Made by a program: the position numbers and the translations under genes. Positions 1 through 11,979 of a DNA stretch of 64,000 nt are shown here, piece after piece. The stretch comes from Primulina eburnea (Eukaryota > Streptophyta > Magnoliopsida > Lamiales > Gesneriaceae). The stretch is taken from contig NC_133104.1 of assembly GCF_022965805.1 (NCBI RefSeq), forward strand, positions 42,452,682-42,516,681. The letters run 5' to 3'. Below the pieces are notes generated by a model. That model saw nothing but the letters and a program-made list of their open reading frames with translations. It had not been told where the DNA came from and did not search any database. Each line of letters opens with the position of its first letter. The first letter of the stretch is position 1.

Positions 1-1508
1 GAGCGAGATCCAATAAATAAATAAATATTGGTTAAATCAAGACTATTATCTATCCTTTAAGATAAATCGATTCCGTGTACGCAGAGTTTCGATCTGTATT
101 TTCGGATTCTGGCATAAATTGTTTGGACCATCTAATTTGTTGGCCTCAATGTCAAATTAATTCGATTACCCTGTTCCCATTTTTTTTTAAAAAAAAGAAA
201 ATGAAATAAATTAATGCTGATATATCTAGTTTGAGTGGAATCCAAGTATTATATTTCAGATATGAAAAGAAGATCATGATCACTTTCAAGCTTTTGAGAA
301 AATGTTGATCAAAAGTTCACGATAAACCAATTAAAAAAATAAAATTGCATTTTTTATATTATATATTTACCTATTTATAATTACAATTTCGGGATTTTCA
401 AATTTAAGTATAAGTGCTATTACTATTTTATTTTTTGTAATTTTATTCATTTTTTGATGTGACGTTATTTCGATATGATCTGGTATGGAAGCCAAGATTT
501 TTGGGGTCGGTTGACATCCTGCCGTGCTTATGTGGAGGATACCTAACCAAACATAAAGGACAAAAGGCGATGGATTAAATATCGACAAGGATTTGCTGTC
601 ATAGCACCTCTACATAATCAATGGGTTATGAGATTAAAAGGGGAACAAAATTAATTAAGAATCTGCACAACTATATATATAAAATGCACAGCATGCATGC
701 AGATTGCAGCAGAATGCCAAAATATAATGTTAAATTAAAGAGGGAAAAAAACCAAATGCAAGTTGTTGTGCATGAAAGTAAAGATGATGAAATCTTGTGG
801 TCTGAATGGTCACTTGGGATAATCTTTATGTCAACATGGAGGGAAGTGTCTAATATTGTGCACTGTATGAAATAGAGAGTGCTTCAGTCTTTAGGTCATG
901 TAGGACCGAAGAAGTCTTGTATCTTCCACAACTTGGATTCCAATTTGAGCACACTTGTGAACACAATAAGGAACCAAGATTTTTGTTTACGTACAGGTGG
1001 ACTTGGAACATGTCGTTTCAAATGCAATAAGCTAATGTAATAACATTCCAGAGAGTAAACAATCATTTCTTGCCAATTCCTATCTCACAAAAATGAATAA
1101 TTCTTGAAATTAAAGCGAGTCAATAATATTTATATATATAGACATACAAACACGATGGATGTGACGTTCCACAATATGTATATGTCAACATCTTACAAAC
1201 GTTTAATACAACACGTTTTTTTAGACCAACTGATGTGATATACACTAGATGTTCATGTTGCGGCGCTAATGTAGTGCTTTTGCAAGAAGCACCCAACGAT
1301 AATATATATATACACCCATGGGGGTGTGAGACATTCACAAAGCACTGAACACATTGCAAGAAAGTATCTGAATACACCATTGACTGAGTAATCACAATAT
1401 AAAAGCTAGAGTTTCTATTGGCCACTTTTACAAGGCCTGCGGTACAGCGCATCTGTACTCTAGAGCTCCTCACAGATACTTATAGGCAACCAATTGAAGT
1501 TTTTTTAC
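1..1508. other. Intergenic, no supported gene
   Basis: AT-rich sequence before the first gene. The only open frames are under 120 codons, have no recognisable domain and overlap on both strands. The last few hundred bases presumably hold the promoter and 5' UTR of the LURP-one-related gene, but I see no distinctive element. Confidence 0.5.
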
Positions 1509-2335
1509 ATGGCAAAAGTGTATCCTCAAACGCTTTCCTCTTCTACTCCAGTTTGTTCCAAACAACAAGTATTCACCCTGTTGATGAAATCTCTCATACT
1601 AGGCAGCAACGGTTGCACTGTATTCGATTCAGATGGATGCATCGTCTATCGAGTTGATAATTACCATACAAAATGTAGCAAACAAGTCCATATCATGGAT
1701 GCTAAGGGCAAGGTTTTATTCACTATAGTTGCAAAGGTAAAAGAACAATGTAAAATTTATTTATTTCGGCAAGAGTTGGTTAATGTCATTCTTAAACCAT
1801 TCGATATTATTGCATGTTACTTTTTTCAGAAACTCTCTGTTCTTGGGTTGTGGGAGGGTTACAGACCAGCTAACACAGGCAAGAAGAAGAAAAAACCCGA
1901 ATTTCGCGTGACAAAAGTCCTTAACATCAGGAAAGTTCTGGGATTTCGTAGAGGGGCTTCGTCGTTTAAGGTTGTCGTTGGATTGGATAAAAACCAGCGT
2001 CGTGAATATGTCATGGAAGCTCAAATTTGCAAGTCGTCTTGCAAGATAGTTAACAACTCTGGTAAACTTGTTGCTGAGGTAATGAAATCACAAGAATTTG
2101 ATGTAGAAAGAGCACTGATTTGCTTCACTTTCTTCGGCTCCCTTGATCATTAAACGATAATTAATTATGATCAGCTAGCTGTGTATAAATTTTATTGCAG
2201 GTTAAAAGAAAGATAACTAATAGTGGAGTTGTCCTGGGAGAAGATGTTTTAACAATGGTGGTGGAGCCCTACGAGGATCATTGTCTTATTATGGGACTTG
2301 TGGTTGTTTTTGGCCTCATCCTCCGCAAAATGTGA
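1509..2335 (+). CDS. LURP-one-related (LOR, DUF567) protein
   Basis: Three exons, 1509-1736, 1830-2078 and 2201-2335, join in phase with GT-AG introns to give about 203 residues, normal for this family. LURP-one-related proteins adopt a tubby-like beta-barrel fold; some Arabidopsis members are needed for defence against oomycetes, but the biochemical role is unsettled. Visible family signatures are the early FDSDGCIVYRVDNY segment, the LFTI strand at the end of exon 1, LWEGYR at the start of exon 2, and the hydrophobic C-terminal strand with VLTMVVEPYEDH followed by LIMGLVVVFGLI. The open frame extends a few codons upstream only through a TTG, so the ATG at 1509 is the likely start. No lesion is seen. 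I cannot assign a specific paralogue number. Confidence 0.88.
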
Positions 2336-3517
2336 ATTTCATTTCAACTTTTGACTGAAAACACCACCATTATATTTTCATGCTGAAGATCAGGTGATTA
2401 CGTAATACCACTTAAAAATAATAAAACTCAATACACTTTAATTAATTATTTTTTAATTGAATCTCAAGTTTGTTGATGTTCAAAAACAGGGAATTCGGGA
2501 TATTGAACTGACAATTGTCATGAATGGATAATGGAGAACAAAGAAAAACTCAACGAAGACTTAAAATCAACCATTTTCGATCGTGATTCTTATACATATG
2601 ATGCGACATGCATGTTTGGATGATCTAATTTTCTAGCATTATGTTCGATCATGTTGTTTAATTATGTGTCTTCTTATTATTTGAACTTAATCCACATTTG
2701 TTTTTTTAACATGACGAGAACTCTTGATGAATCAATTTGGGGTCTAATTTTTCATGCCATACGGCTTGAATTGCCACAATTTGATTCCAGACGACCAAAT
2801 TAAACGAAGACATGCGCATTTGTGATATTTTATTAGAGTGATTACGTAACGACCATTAATTCAATGTCAGAATTTTTCATCAATCACAAATATATACAAT
2901 AATACACGCAATCCAACAAATTACCAAATACAACAAATATAAACTCACATAAATGAGTCTAGATTGATATCTGAGAGGAAAAAATGTAATTTTAATCATA
3001 CATATGTTGGGATTTTTGAGTTTTATTTGTGTAATTATCAATTTTTCGTTTTCATATAATAACTTAGAATTTTTTTTTGTTATTTTTGTAGCCGAAATAT
3101 TTAAATATGTCAAATATTATTTATATGACAACGATCGTATCATATATTACCTATATAACAGAAATAACATGTGTAATATATAATTGTTATTACATGATAT
3201 ATGTGGAGATCATTAGTTCCATGTAAGGAATATTTGATGATTGTTTGGCTTACGGAAAAAAAACAAAATTACTAAACATTGTCAAAAAGCTAAAACAATT
3301 AAACATTGCTAAACTCCATTAGACCCAACATTAGCATTAAACGCAAGAAAAAGCGACAAACATCGACAGAAATCACCCGATAATTCCGAAATTCCACCGG
3401 CGATTTCGCTTTCTCTCGGCATAATCGGACAAATTCTGATCCATATTCGGTTGCTTTCCTCCCTCAAAAAAGGATAAATCCAAAACCGAACCCACACGCG
3501 GTATAAGCAGATGTGGC
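2336..3517. other. Intergenic, no supported gene
   Basis: Holds the 3' flank of the LURP-one-related gene and AT-rich DNA. From about 3310 to 3500 the sequence is more GC-balanced, but I recognise no coding domain on either strand. Confidence 0.4.
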
Positions 3518-4328
3518 ACAGGTCAAAAAACCGACCGAACCGAATAATTCGGTTTAAATGGTTCGGTTTTATCGGTTTTTCGGTCGGTTATGGTTTTAAA
3601 ATATATAAAGTTCGGTTTTTCGGTTCGGTTTTCGGTTTTAAGCCCCAAAAAAACCGAAAAACCGAACCGGCCATATTTTTGTTAAATATAAGGTTTTTAT
3701 GTATAATGGGTCATATTATTGTTAAATATAAGTCTTTTTATATATAATGGGCCTATTAAGATTTAAGAACTTAGTATCATTAACCCTCAATTTTTCAATC
3801 CGATCGTTTTCTCTTATTTCTCACCACTCATCAGTCGACGTTTTCTTTTTTTCTGTATATATTTCTTTAATATTTCGTAAGATTATTTGTGTTCCATTCG
3901 AGCTAATTGACACCTTGTTATCATTCTTATTACTGAATATTCCGTTGGATTCAGGCATTTTCCGTGTTTACATGGTTAATTAGTTATATATAGTTATTAT
4001 ATTCGTATGACATGTTTATACACAACACATGTAATAAATATATATAAATATATATATATATATATATGATCAAGTCTCACAAATTAAATATTTGAAAAAT
4101 ACTATGATTTAGATTTTAAAGACATAAAGTGACATATAATTTTATCTCTCAACAAATTTTAGCCAACCGTATATAACCGGCCGTAAAAACCGAACCGTAT
4201 TACAAAAAAATCGAACCGAACCGTAATAAAATGGTTTGGTTTTGGACTAGAAATATTCAAAACCGAAAACCGAAAAACCGAACCGTTGTAGACTAAAACC
4301 GAACCAAACCGACCGTTGTCCACCCCTA
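3518..4328. mobile_element. hAT-like non-autonomous element (AACCGAACCG-rich ends)
   Basis: Both ends are dense in the CGGTTCGGTTTTTCGG motif and its complement: left block about 3518-3680, right block about 4165-4328. They face each other as inverted terminal arms around an AT-rich core with no transposase. The right end finishes in GTCCACCCCTAG, matching the CAGGGGTGG-type termini common in plant hAT MITEs; the left end is degraded, and I cannot identify a clean 8-bp target duplication. The element ends about 90 bp before the eIF2B alpha start codon, so it lies in that gene's promoter or leader. Family assignment is by terminal motif only. Confidence 0.6.
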
Positions 4329-4419
4329 GAGGTCAGCTTCCTTCATTCTCGACAAACCGCTCCGAAACGACACTGTCACGAACCCAGACAGCGGGCCCCT
4401 TTCCTCCGCTTCCACCGTC

Positions 4420-7400
4420 ATGGACGCCGATAACTCTAACCCTCAAGTCTCCCGTTACTACCAAACACGCGCGGCACACCATGGGGTTGTCACTAGTGAT
4501 TGGCTGGCTCAGGCGCAATCCGCCGTTGGCCACCACCCCGATGCCTTTTCTGATAATTATACGTCCGGTGGAGAGGAAGATAAGAAGCTCAGCGTGGTGG
4601 ATGAGTTTAATAACTGGCGGCAACTGCCGGATTTGGCTGAGGCCGTGGCGGCCATTAGGGCTTTGTCATCGGTTATTCGATCGAGTCAAGCTACCACTAT
4701 GATGGAACTTGAGATTGAGCTCAAAAGAGCGTCTGATTCGCTAAAAGTAGGTGCTTTTATTTTTATTTATTTATTACTGTCTTTGAAGTTCGCCGCGCAG
4801 AAACGAAGCCCTTTTACGGTTTTACTTGTTTGATGTAAACACAAAGTATCACCCCACGATTCATAATTTCATAGGTTGCATCGCATTGTGAGATTGGAGA
4901 TAATTTAAACAGAAACAAGAAATATCTATGAGACCATTCGGTCACATCGCATTCCACGCATTTCTCAATGATAATGATAACAATAATCATAGCACATCTA
5001 AGATATCATCTTTAACCACATTTATCCAAATTTTCATTGGTCTGCCCCTCCTACCACGTCTACTCTTTCCATTTAACTGTCAGTCTAAGACACGTCGAAT
5101 TGGGGTCATGTTTAATATCCTCTTCACGTGACCAAGTCGTATTAGAAGTCTTTCTCTAATCTTATCCTCTGTGGAGGCTACATCTAAATAACTCGTAATC
5201 ATTTCATTCCTAATTTTATCCTTACCGGTTTTGTCACACATTAATCTTAACATATGTATATGTGTTACTGTCATCTCATTCATATGTAGTTCTTTAGTGG
5301 TCCAACATTGAGTCATAAAGCATAGCTGGTCGAACAATGGTCTTATATCATATTCTTTTCAATTTCGTAGGCATCCTTCTATCGCATAAGATTCATGATG
5401 TTATCTTCCATTTCAATCCGTCCTGCTATAATCTTATGCTCTACATAATCTTTAATGTCCCAGTCTTTTGGATAATAAATCCTAAATAGTGAAAAGCTTC
5501 ATACTCTTGGACTTCTCGACCGTCAATTTCACTTGGACTACTCGTTCATGTAGATTCAGGACCAAGGTTACAAACTAAATATTCTGTTTTTGAACGACTA
5601 ATCCTAAAACCTTTACTCTCAACAGCTTCTAAAACCTTTACTCTCAAACCTTTACTACCAATTATTTTCGGGTATCGGGTACACGATGAACCCGATTTTT
5701 TCAAAAAAATACCCGACCCGATCGGGTCGGATCGAGTACCCGATACCGGAAAATAAATGCCCACCCCTAGCTTCACGTCATCTATTGAATTTTTTATTTA
5801 CGTCTTCTTTAGTTTCGTATATCAGGACAATATAATCTGCAAACAGCATACACACAGGTACTTCATCATGAATATGTCCTTCAGCTCATCGATAACCAAA
5901 ACAAAGAGGTAAGTTTAAAGCCAATACTTGATCAAGTCCTACTGCCACAGAAAATTCACATGACATCCCTCCGACATACCTTACTAGTTATGACACCTTC
6001 ATACATGTCTTTAATGATCTTGATGTAGTATTGAGACACATGCTTCTTTCTAAGTACCTACCAAATTAATTCTCTATGCTCTCTATAATAGGCTTTCTCT
6101 AAGTCGATAAATACTATACGCTTCTCTTCTGTTGTTCTCTGTATTTTTCTATCATGTGTCTAATTAAGAAAACAACTGCCATTGTAGACCTACCTGGCAT
6201 AAAACCAAAGTGGTTAATTGATACAATAGTGATACTCCTAACTCTCCCCTCTATCACTCGCTCTCATAACTTAAATGTATGCCTCATAAGCTTAATCCTT
6301 TTATATTTTGAGTAGTCATGTATATCTTTTTTTCCCTTTATATTGATACTACAATACCATGTTTCCCAAATTCTGGCATTTTCCTAGTATTATTGACGCT
6401 CTATGTTCATTGGACTTGTATTTTATCCGCCGTTTTGAGATTTGTTTCTACGAGTCTCAAAATTGAAGTTGAATGTTTATTATTGTCGTTGGAACTACTT
6501 GGAAGAATGCTTGAAAAGCTTAGTTATAATTGATGTTCCTGATTTTGGATTATCCCACACTAAGAGGTTTTTTTGTAATGTCTTGATGTTGGAGAATACA
6601 TCCATTTTACAAATAAATTTTAACTAATAAATAATCTTCCTCGTGGTTTTTTGCAGTCATGGGACATAACTTCCATCTCTTTAACAGCTGGATGTGATCT
6701 GTTCATGCGATATGTGACAAGAACTTCAGCCTTAGAATATGAGGACTTTGGTTCCGCAAAGTCTAGACTGATTGAACGTGCTGAGAAGTTTGGGGAGATA
6801 TCATTCAAGGTATCCGCTGGCAATGATTTAAATTCTCTAATGATCATCATTCTTCACATGTCAAATTGCATCTCACTGCATCAACGTCTATATGTATTGA
6901 TGTGGAAAGCTGTTAAAAATCTCAGGCACGGAAGATCATTGCAATGCTTTGTCAAGATTTTATTTTTGATGGCTGTACCATTCTGGTGCATGGCTTCTCT
7001 CGAGTAGTGCTGGAAGTTTTGAGAACAGCTGCTCAGAACAAGAAGCTCTTTCGAGTTTTTTGCACAGGTGTTTATTCTTGCGTTGACTTCTTTCTATTTT
7101 TAATTTTTTTTAATAATTTTGAATGTGATGACCTTGCAATATGCATCGAAGGTTTGATTATTATTCCTGGTTCTCGTTATGTCCCAAATCTATGTGGTCC
7201 AATCCTTTGGTGGACTCGTATGTGCGTATACTTAGTGGGAAGTTGATCAATGTTCGAAAAAAGTAACTGAAAATGACTATGGGTTAATGCCTTTGTATCT
7301 TTCAGATTACAATACGAGAGGACTTGTTTTTGCATAGATTGTGAATGCTATGCGAACATGACCACTGATTTATTCTATCCTGGTATCTTCATGAGCACAA

Positions 7401-8373
7401 TCTTTATGACGTGGCAATTCACATGTATCTGGAAGTGTGAATGGTGAAATTTTTATTTCTGTAATTAGTTAGGGAAACAGATTAAACCATATTAGTCCAA
7501 CGGTTTAACTTATACAAACTGGCAGCTCGACTAAGCACGTAAGTCAACTGTGAAATGCAGAAGGGAGACCAGATCGAAACGGGCTACGATTATCAAATGA
7601 GCTCACCAAGCTTAATTTGCCTGTCAAGCTCCTAATTGACTCTGCTGTGGCATATAGCATGGATGAAGTAGACATGGTGTTTGTTGGTGCTGATGGAGTA
7701 GTTGAAAGTGGTGGTATAATAAATATGATGGGTACCTACCAAATTGCGTTGGTTGCTAAGAGCATGAATAAACCAGTATATGTTGCTGCCGAAAGTTACA
7801 AGGTAAACTGCAACAATTTGTTTTCACGTATAATAAATGAAGTGACCATATTTGGAGTCATATCAAGAAAGAGTAGACTCAAACAGGCATTTCTGCATAG
7901 TCATTATTTTGCATATGGATGTTTCGGGCAATGTTTTCATAATCGGACCGATAATTGAACTGGTTTACCTTAAAAAATGGACCATTGAACCGACGGTCGG
8001 ACCGAAAAACCGTTGTGTTATATGAAATTATAATATAATAAAAAAAGATATATTTTTTCAAAATCTAAACAATCTACATATGATTAAATATAATTATATA
8101 TACATATATATTAAAAAATATATAAATATTTTGGTTGAACGGTCTAAGGTTTTGTGTTACTTGCAGTTCGCTCGCATGTATCCGTTAGACCAAAAAGACA
8201 TGGTGCCTGCCCTACGCCCCATTGATTTTGGGGTACCAATCCCATCAAAGGTCGAGGTTGAAACATCTGCCAGAGATTATACCCCTCCACAGTATCTTAC
8301 CTTACTTTTTACAGACTTGGGTGTTCTAACCCCTTCTGTGGTTAGTGATGAACTCATCCAGCTTTACCTATGA
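4420..8373 (+). CDS. Translation initiation factor eIF2B subunit alpha
   Basis: Five exons, 4420-4746, 6657-6809, 6926-7067, 7561-7802 and 8167-8373, join in phase to about 356 residues. eIF2B is the cytosolic guanine-nucleotide exchange factor for eIF2; alpha, beta and delta are its regulatory subunits. The N-terminal helical part is in exons 1 and 2 (VVDEFNNWRQLPDLAEAVAA, SWDITSISLTAGCDLFMRYV). The C-terminal Rossmann-like part is in exons 3 to 5 (DFIFDGCTILVHGFSRVVLE, VDMVFVGADGVVESGGIINM, TPPQYLTLLFTDLGVLTPSV). It ends in a short DELIQLYL tail, as in plant orthologues. Intron 1 is unusually long at 1.9 kb and carries LINE and MITE insertions. No frame lesion is seen. Start choice: the first ATG in frame, with residues resembling plant orthologues from the outset. 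Confidence 0.93.
4900..6310 (-). mobile_element. Decayed LINE (RTE-like) retrotransposon fragment
   Basis: In intron 1 of the eIF2B alpha gene, antisense to it. Read on the minus strand, the segment around 5080-5337 encodes a typical plant LINE C-terminal tail (HMLRLMCDKTGKDKIRNEMI, then IRERLLIRLGHVKR). Around 5770-5860 it gives a reverse-transcriptase-like stretch (FADYIVLIYETKEDVN), where active elements have FADD; the second Asp is Tyr here. Near 6080-6110 there are remnants of the upstream conserved block. Several stops and shifts interrupt the frame, so it is dead. The extreme boundaries are approximate. Confidence 0.72.
5655..5769. mobile_element. Small palindromic MITE nested in the LINE
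   Basis: A short element rich in GGGTATCGGGTAC and CCCGACCCGATCGGGTCGG, able to fold on itself and ending in GCCCACCCCTAG. That terminus resembles the one on the element at 3518-4328. It interrupts LINE sequence that resumes on the far side. Just before it, a motif of about 19 bases (CTAAAACCTTTACTCTCAA) occurs twice, at about 5603 and 5629. The left boundary is approximate. Confidence 0.5.
7935..8152. repeat. Decayed inverted-repeat element in eIF2B alpha intron 4
   Basis: The left part carries GGACCGATAATTGAACTGG and GACGGTCGGACCGAAAAACC; the right part has TTGGTTGAACGGTCTAAGG after an AT-rich core. The CCGAAC/GGACCG vocabulary suggests another short DNA transposon. No target duplication was recognised. 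Confidence 0.35.
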
Positions 8374-9249
8374 TGAGAGTCACATAAGATTGTTGCTAGA
8401 GTTGCAATTGCTCTTTGTATTCAGGTCGGAGCATTCTCCCCAATTTTTGCCAAATAGCATCGCGATTGCCAAAACTGTGGATGTCATTAGTGTTGGTGCA
8501 CGTTATAACCTTTTTTTATTTATGGGTTATATTAGTTTCCTTTGCTGCGAAAGAGAGGAAATATCAGTTTGAGTGCAGGCTGGATTGTAGTGTTAGTGTT
8601 ATTTTCTTGGATATCTTTTAAACTACTCGTCAACCAATTCACAGCCTTGAGCATGATTTCTAGATCTTTGCATCCTTTGAATTTTATGGGATATTACATC
8701 ATTGTTTTTTCCAAGATCGAGTTGTCGAACTTCTATAGTTTCGCATGGCTAGTTGGTTTTGGGGGGTTGAGTTGTGTTGTTCTGGATTTGTTTTCCACAT
8801 CTTCATTTCTCGAGTTTGGCACCTTTTTTTTCTAGATATTGTAAATTATTATGTTAGATCACATTGTGTTATATAACCTGAAAACAAATATAAATACAAA
8901 AAAAAAAAATAATAATCAAACACTGATCATATTTCAACAAAATTACTTTATTCTTGTGCTCACTCGTTAATGTTTTTGAGTACGTTTTTTGTGAGATGGT
9001 TTGATAGATTTTTATTTTTGAAATTAGTTAATTTGTCTATAATTATAATAAAAGATAATATTTTTTATGAATGATTTAAATAAAAAATCAATTTCACAAA
9101 ATTTATCCATGAAATCGTGTCGAAAATTTGTGTATGTTTTTTCTTTTACACGTGACCTATACTTTTGTCTTTTAAATTGTGTTTGATGGCCTGTGAGAAG
9201 AAAGCGACATCCCACCCTATGTGTGTCTGTATATATATTTGAATAAATA
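8374..9249. other. 3' flank of the eIF2B alpha gene, no other gene
   Basis: Probably includes the 3' UTR of the upstream gene over the first few hundred bases. The open frames here are short and overlapping and show no domain. Confidence 0.4.
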
Positions 9250-9590
9250 TCTATACTATATTATTACTTTTTGAGATATTTAAAGTAATTAATTTTTAGT
9301 GTAATAGTTTCTTTTAATAATAATATATATAAATAAAGTGTTAAAAATTTAAAGCAAGTTACGTGTAATTGATAAATCTTTAGTTTTCTAAGTATTAAGT
9401 TGTAGGTTCAATTTTTACTTTTATTTTTTTTTTCTCAATTTTTTTAATTTATATATCAAAATTGAAATATAATTTCACATTATTTTTTATAATTATATTT
9501 TAATATTTATTTAAATATAAACAAAATAAATTATAAAAAATATCGTATAAACACGTAATTATACAGTATTTATTAATTTTAGGAGGGTGA
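9250..9590. mobile_element. Degenerate Helitron-like copy
   Basis: Starts TCTATACTATATTATTAC after an A. It shares several blocks with the element at 54726-55008: AATAAAGTGTTAAAAA, then GCAAGT, then TTGTAGGTTCAATTTTTAC, then CATATATCAAAATTG-like and AAATTATAAAAAATATCGTA-like stretches. The 3' hairpin and CTAG terminus are eroded, so the right boundary is approximate. Confidence 0.45.
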
Positions 9591-9792
9591 ATCAAACCCT
9601 GAGTGCAGGGGCAAAAAAGTAAAACCAAATGTCGCAAGTGCCTCGTACATTGGCCCTCATAAAATGTATGTATGTATTATTAAAGAAACGAGGCGATTCA
9701 TTTCTTCTCTTCCAACGGATTCGACCTATTTCTCATCTTCCAACAAATTTGCACTAAATTGTTCACGACGATAGCACGTATCTCTTTTCGGG

Positions 9793-11979
9793 ATGTGTGG
9801 AGGAGCTATAATATCTGGCAAACCGCCGCCGAGCCGGCCGTCGCGCCGGCTCACTGTCACACCCGATATGTTGTGGGGAAGAGGGGCCGCCGATCTTAAC
9901 GAGAACAAGTACACGGGGAAGATTCACTCCATGCCAGTGAGGTCTTGGTCCCTCGTTGACTTTGACCATGATCTCGAAGCTGAGTTCAAGGATTACTCCG
10001 ATCATCATGAAGAGGAGCTCAATGTCCAAAAGAAGTCTGCTTCCAAACGTAAAACTCTTCCTGGTAATGTTGGTGATTCTATTTTCCAGATTGTTTTGGG
10101 GTTTTATTCAATCATACTATGATCTATTGTTTGATAAGTTGAAAGATTAAATTTTTATATTCTAAGATCTATCGTCTGATAGGTTGAAAATTTGTTGTAC
10201 AAGCTAAGGGGGATGCATCCATTCTGGAAGTTTAATGGCTTTTAAAGATTTTGTAACTAATATGTATAGTCTGAATTTTGATTTAGGGGTGAATAGCTTT
10301 TTAGTGGAAGGATTGATGTATAAATTAATAAAGAAATGATTGGCTTTGATTGTTTTGATTATGATTATTTTATTAGGGAGTAAGATTAACATTTGTCAAT
10401 TGATTTGTTTCTTTAGGCATGTTGAATCAAAATTTGGATTTATTTTTTTATCATTTCGCTGTTTTGGTAAGTCTTATATGATGTTGCTGGGATTTTATCT
10501 ATTTGGTTGAATAAAAAGGTATATTATTGGTATTCTTGATGTATCCTTTAGCTATCTATCATGCTAAAAAAAATAAGATTTCATTTATAGACAGGTTTTT
10601 CTTTGAAAGGACTTGGTGTTCTGATGTATCGATTTTAAGCTACCCTGACATTAATGGGTTTGAAATGCACTGTGATATTTGAAAAATGAATTTCCCGTTC
10701 TGTGAGGATATTAAATCTGGAGTTGATCTTTGTTGTGCTTTTGGAATGATAACTTGAAGTTTAGTTTGAATTAAGAGCTTTTTATGGGTGAACATGCTGT
10801 AGTATAATTGATTTGAGGTGATAATTGTATTCTGTTTCATCGACTCTTGCCAGTATGTGCCTAATTTTCTGAAGTGAAGTGTTTAGTCTGATGAAACAGT
10901 TGCTTTCTTCCCTTCATTCGTTTGAATGAAGTTCCAATTGAAGCCTTTGCGCAGTTTAATTAGAAGGGTATTATTCTCATACTTCTATCTAGTCAAGAAT
11001 ATGTGAATTGTTATCATTATCATTCATGATTTTGTGTAATTAATTTCATAATATTGAAATGTAAAGTTCTGTCAGTTCATTTTTTTTTGGTACTCACTAT
11101 AAAAATTTCTTGGGCTTGGGTAAATATCTGTTCCTGTACCCTCTACATCTCCTATTCAATTCTTTGGTTTGAGATTTTTTCATGTTTTTGGAAGATATGA
11201 AAACTGTCGAGTATTCTGAATTTGACAAGGATGCTGCAAAGACCTCAAAAAGAAAGAGGAAGAATCAGTACAGAGGGATTCGACAGCGTCCATGGGGTAA
11301 ATGGGCTGCTGAAATCCGCGATCCAAGGAAAGGGGTCAGAGTTTGGCTCGGAACTTTTAACACTGCCGAGGAAGCTGCAAAAGCATATGATACCGAGGCA
11401 CAAAAGATCAGAGGCAAGAAAGCTAAGTTGAATTTTCCTGAAGATGCTCCAGCCTCTGCTTCAAGGAGGACAGTTAAAATAAATTCTGGTAAAGTGCCAC
11501 CTCAGGAGTGCTCGGACTTTGTTCATCCCAATATGAACCAAAAGTTCATCACAAGCGATGATTCTTTGGATTCTTTGGATTTCCCAGAGCATAACCCACA
11601 GATGATGCAAGGGAGCAATTCTTTCAACTCCTTTGACCCTTTCGGCTGTTCAGATTTTGGTTGGGGAGAAAACCATGGAGAGACTCCAGAAATATCGTCA
11701 ATTCTCCCAACTGTTGTTGGGGATGATCAAACTCTGTTAATGGATGATGCTAACCCAGCGAAAAAAGTGAAGTCAACATCACATGATCTTCCATCATCTG
11801 ATAATAGGAATACATTGAACAAGATTCCTGAATATGTCTCAGATTTTGACTATCAGATGAAGCTATTTCAGATGCCGTATGCCGATGGTAGCAATTGGGA
11901 TTCGTCAATCGATGCTTTTCTTGATGGAGCCTTTTGGACTTTTGACGATATTTCTCCTTCCATGATGGGTGGAGTCTGA
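9793..11979 (+). CDS. Group VII ERF transcription factor (RAP2.12/RAP2.2-like)
   Basis: Exon 1 (9793-10063) and exon 2 (about 11195-11979) join in phase to about 351 residues. The protein begins MCGGAIISG, the conserved Met-Cys N-degron of group VII ERFs; in this family the exposed Cys2 is oxidised by plant cysteine oxidases, which couples protein stability to oxygen. A basic segment (SKRKRKNQ) precedes a full AP2/ERF DNA-binding domain at about residues 116-172, with [19 protein letters not shown] and [16 protein letters not shown]. The C-terminus keeps the family activation motif ([20 protein letters not shown]) but is shortened before WTFDD. The intron acceptor could instead be at 11173, adding seven residues in the same frame. 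Nuclear regulator of hypoxia responses by family knowledge. Confidence 0.92.

Noticed and set aside
621..875. 84-codon plus-strand frame
   Set aside because: Lysine-rich, AT-driven composition with no family resemblance or exon partners.
4316..4702. Alternative frames over eIF2B alpha exon 1 on both strands
   Set aside because: Shadows of the real coding frame, with no family resemblance and partly inside the hAT-like element.
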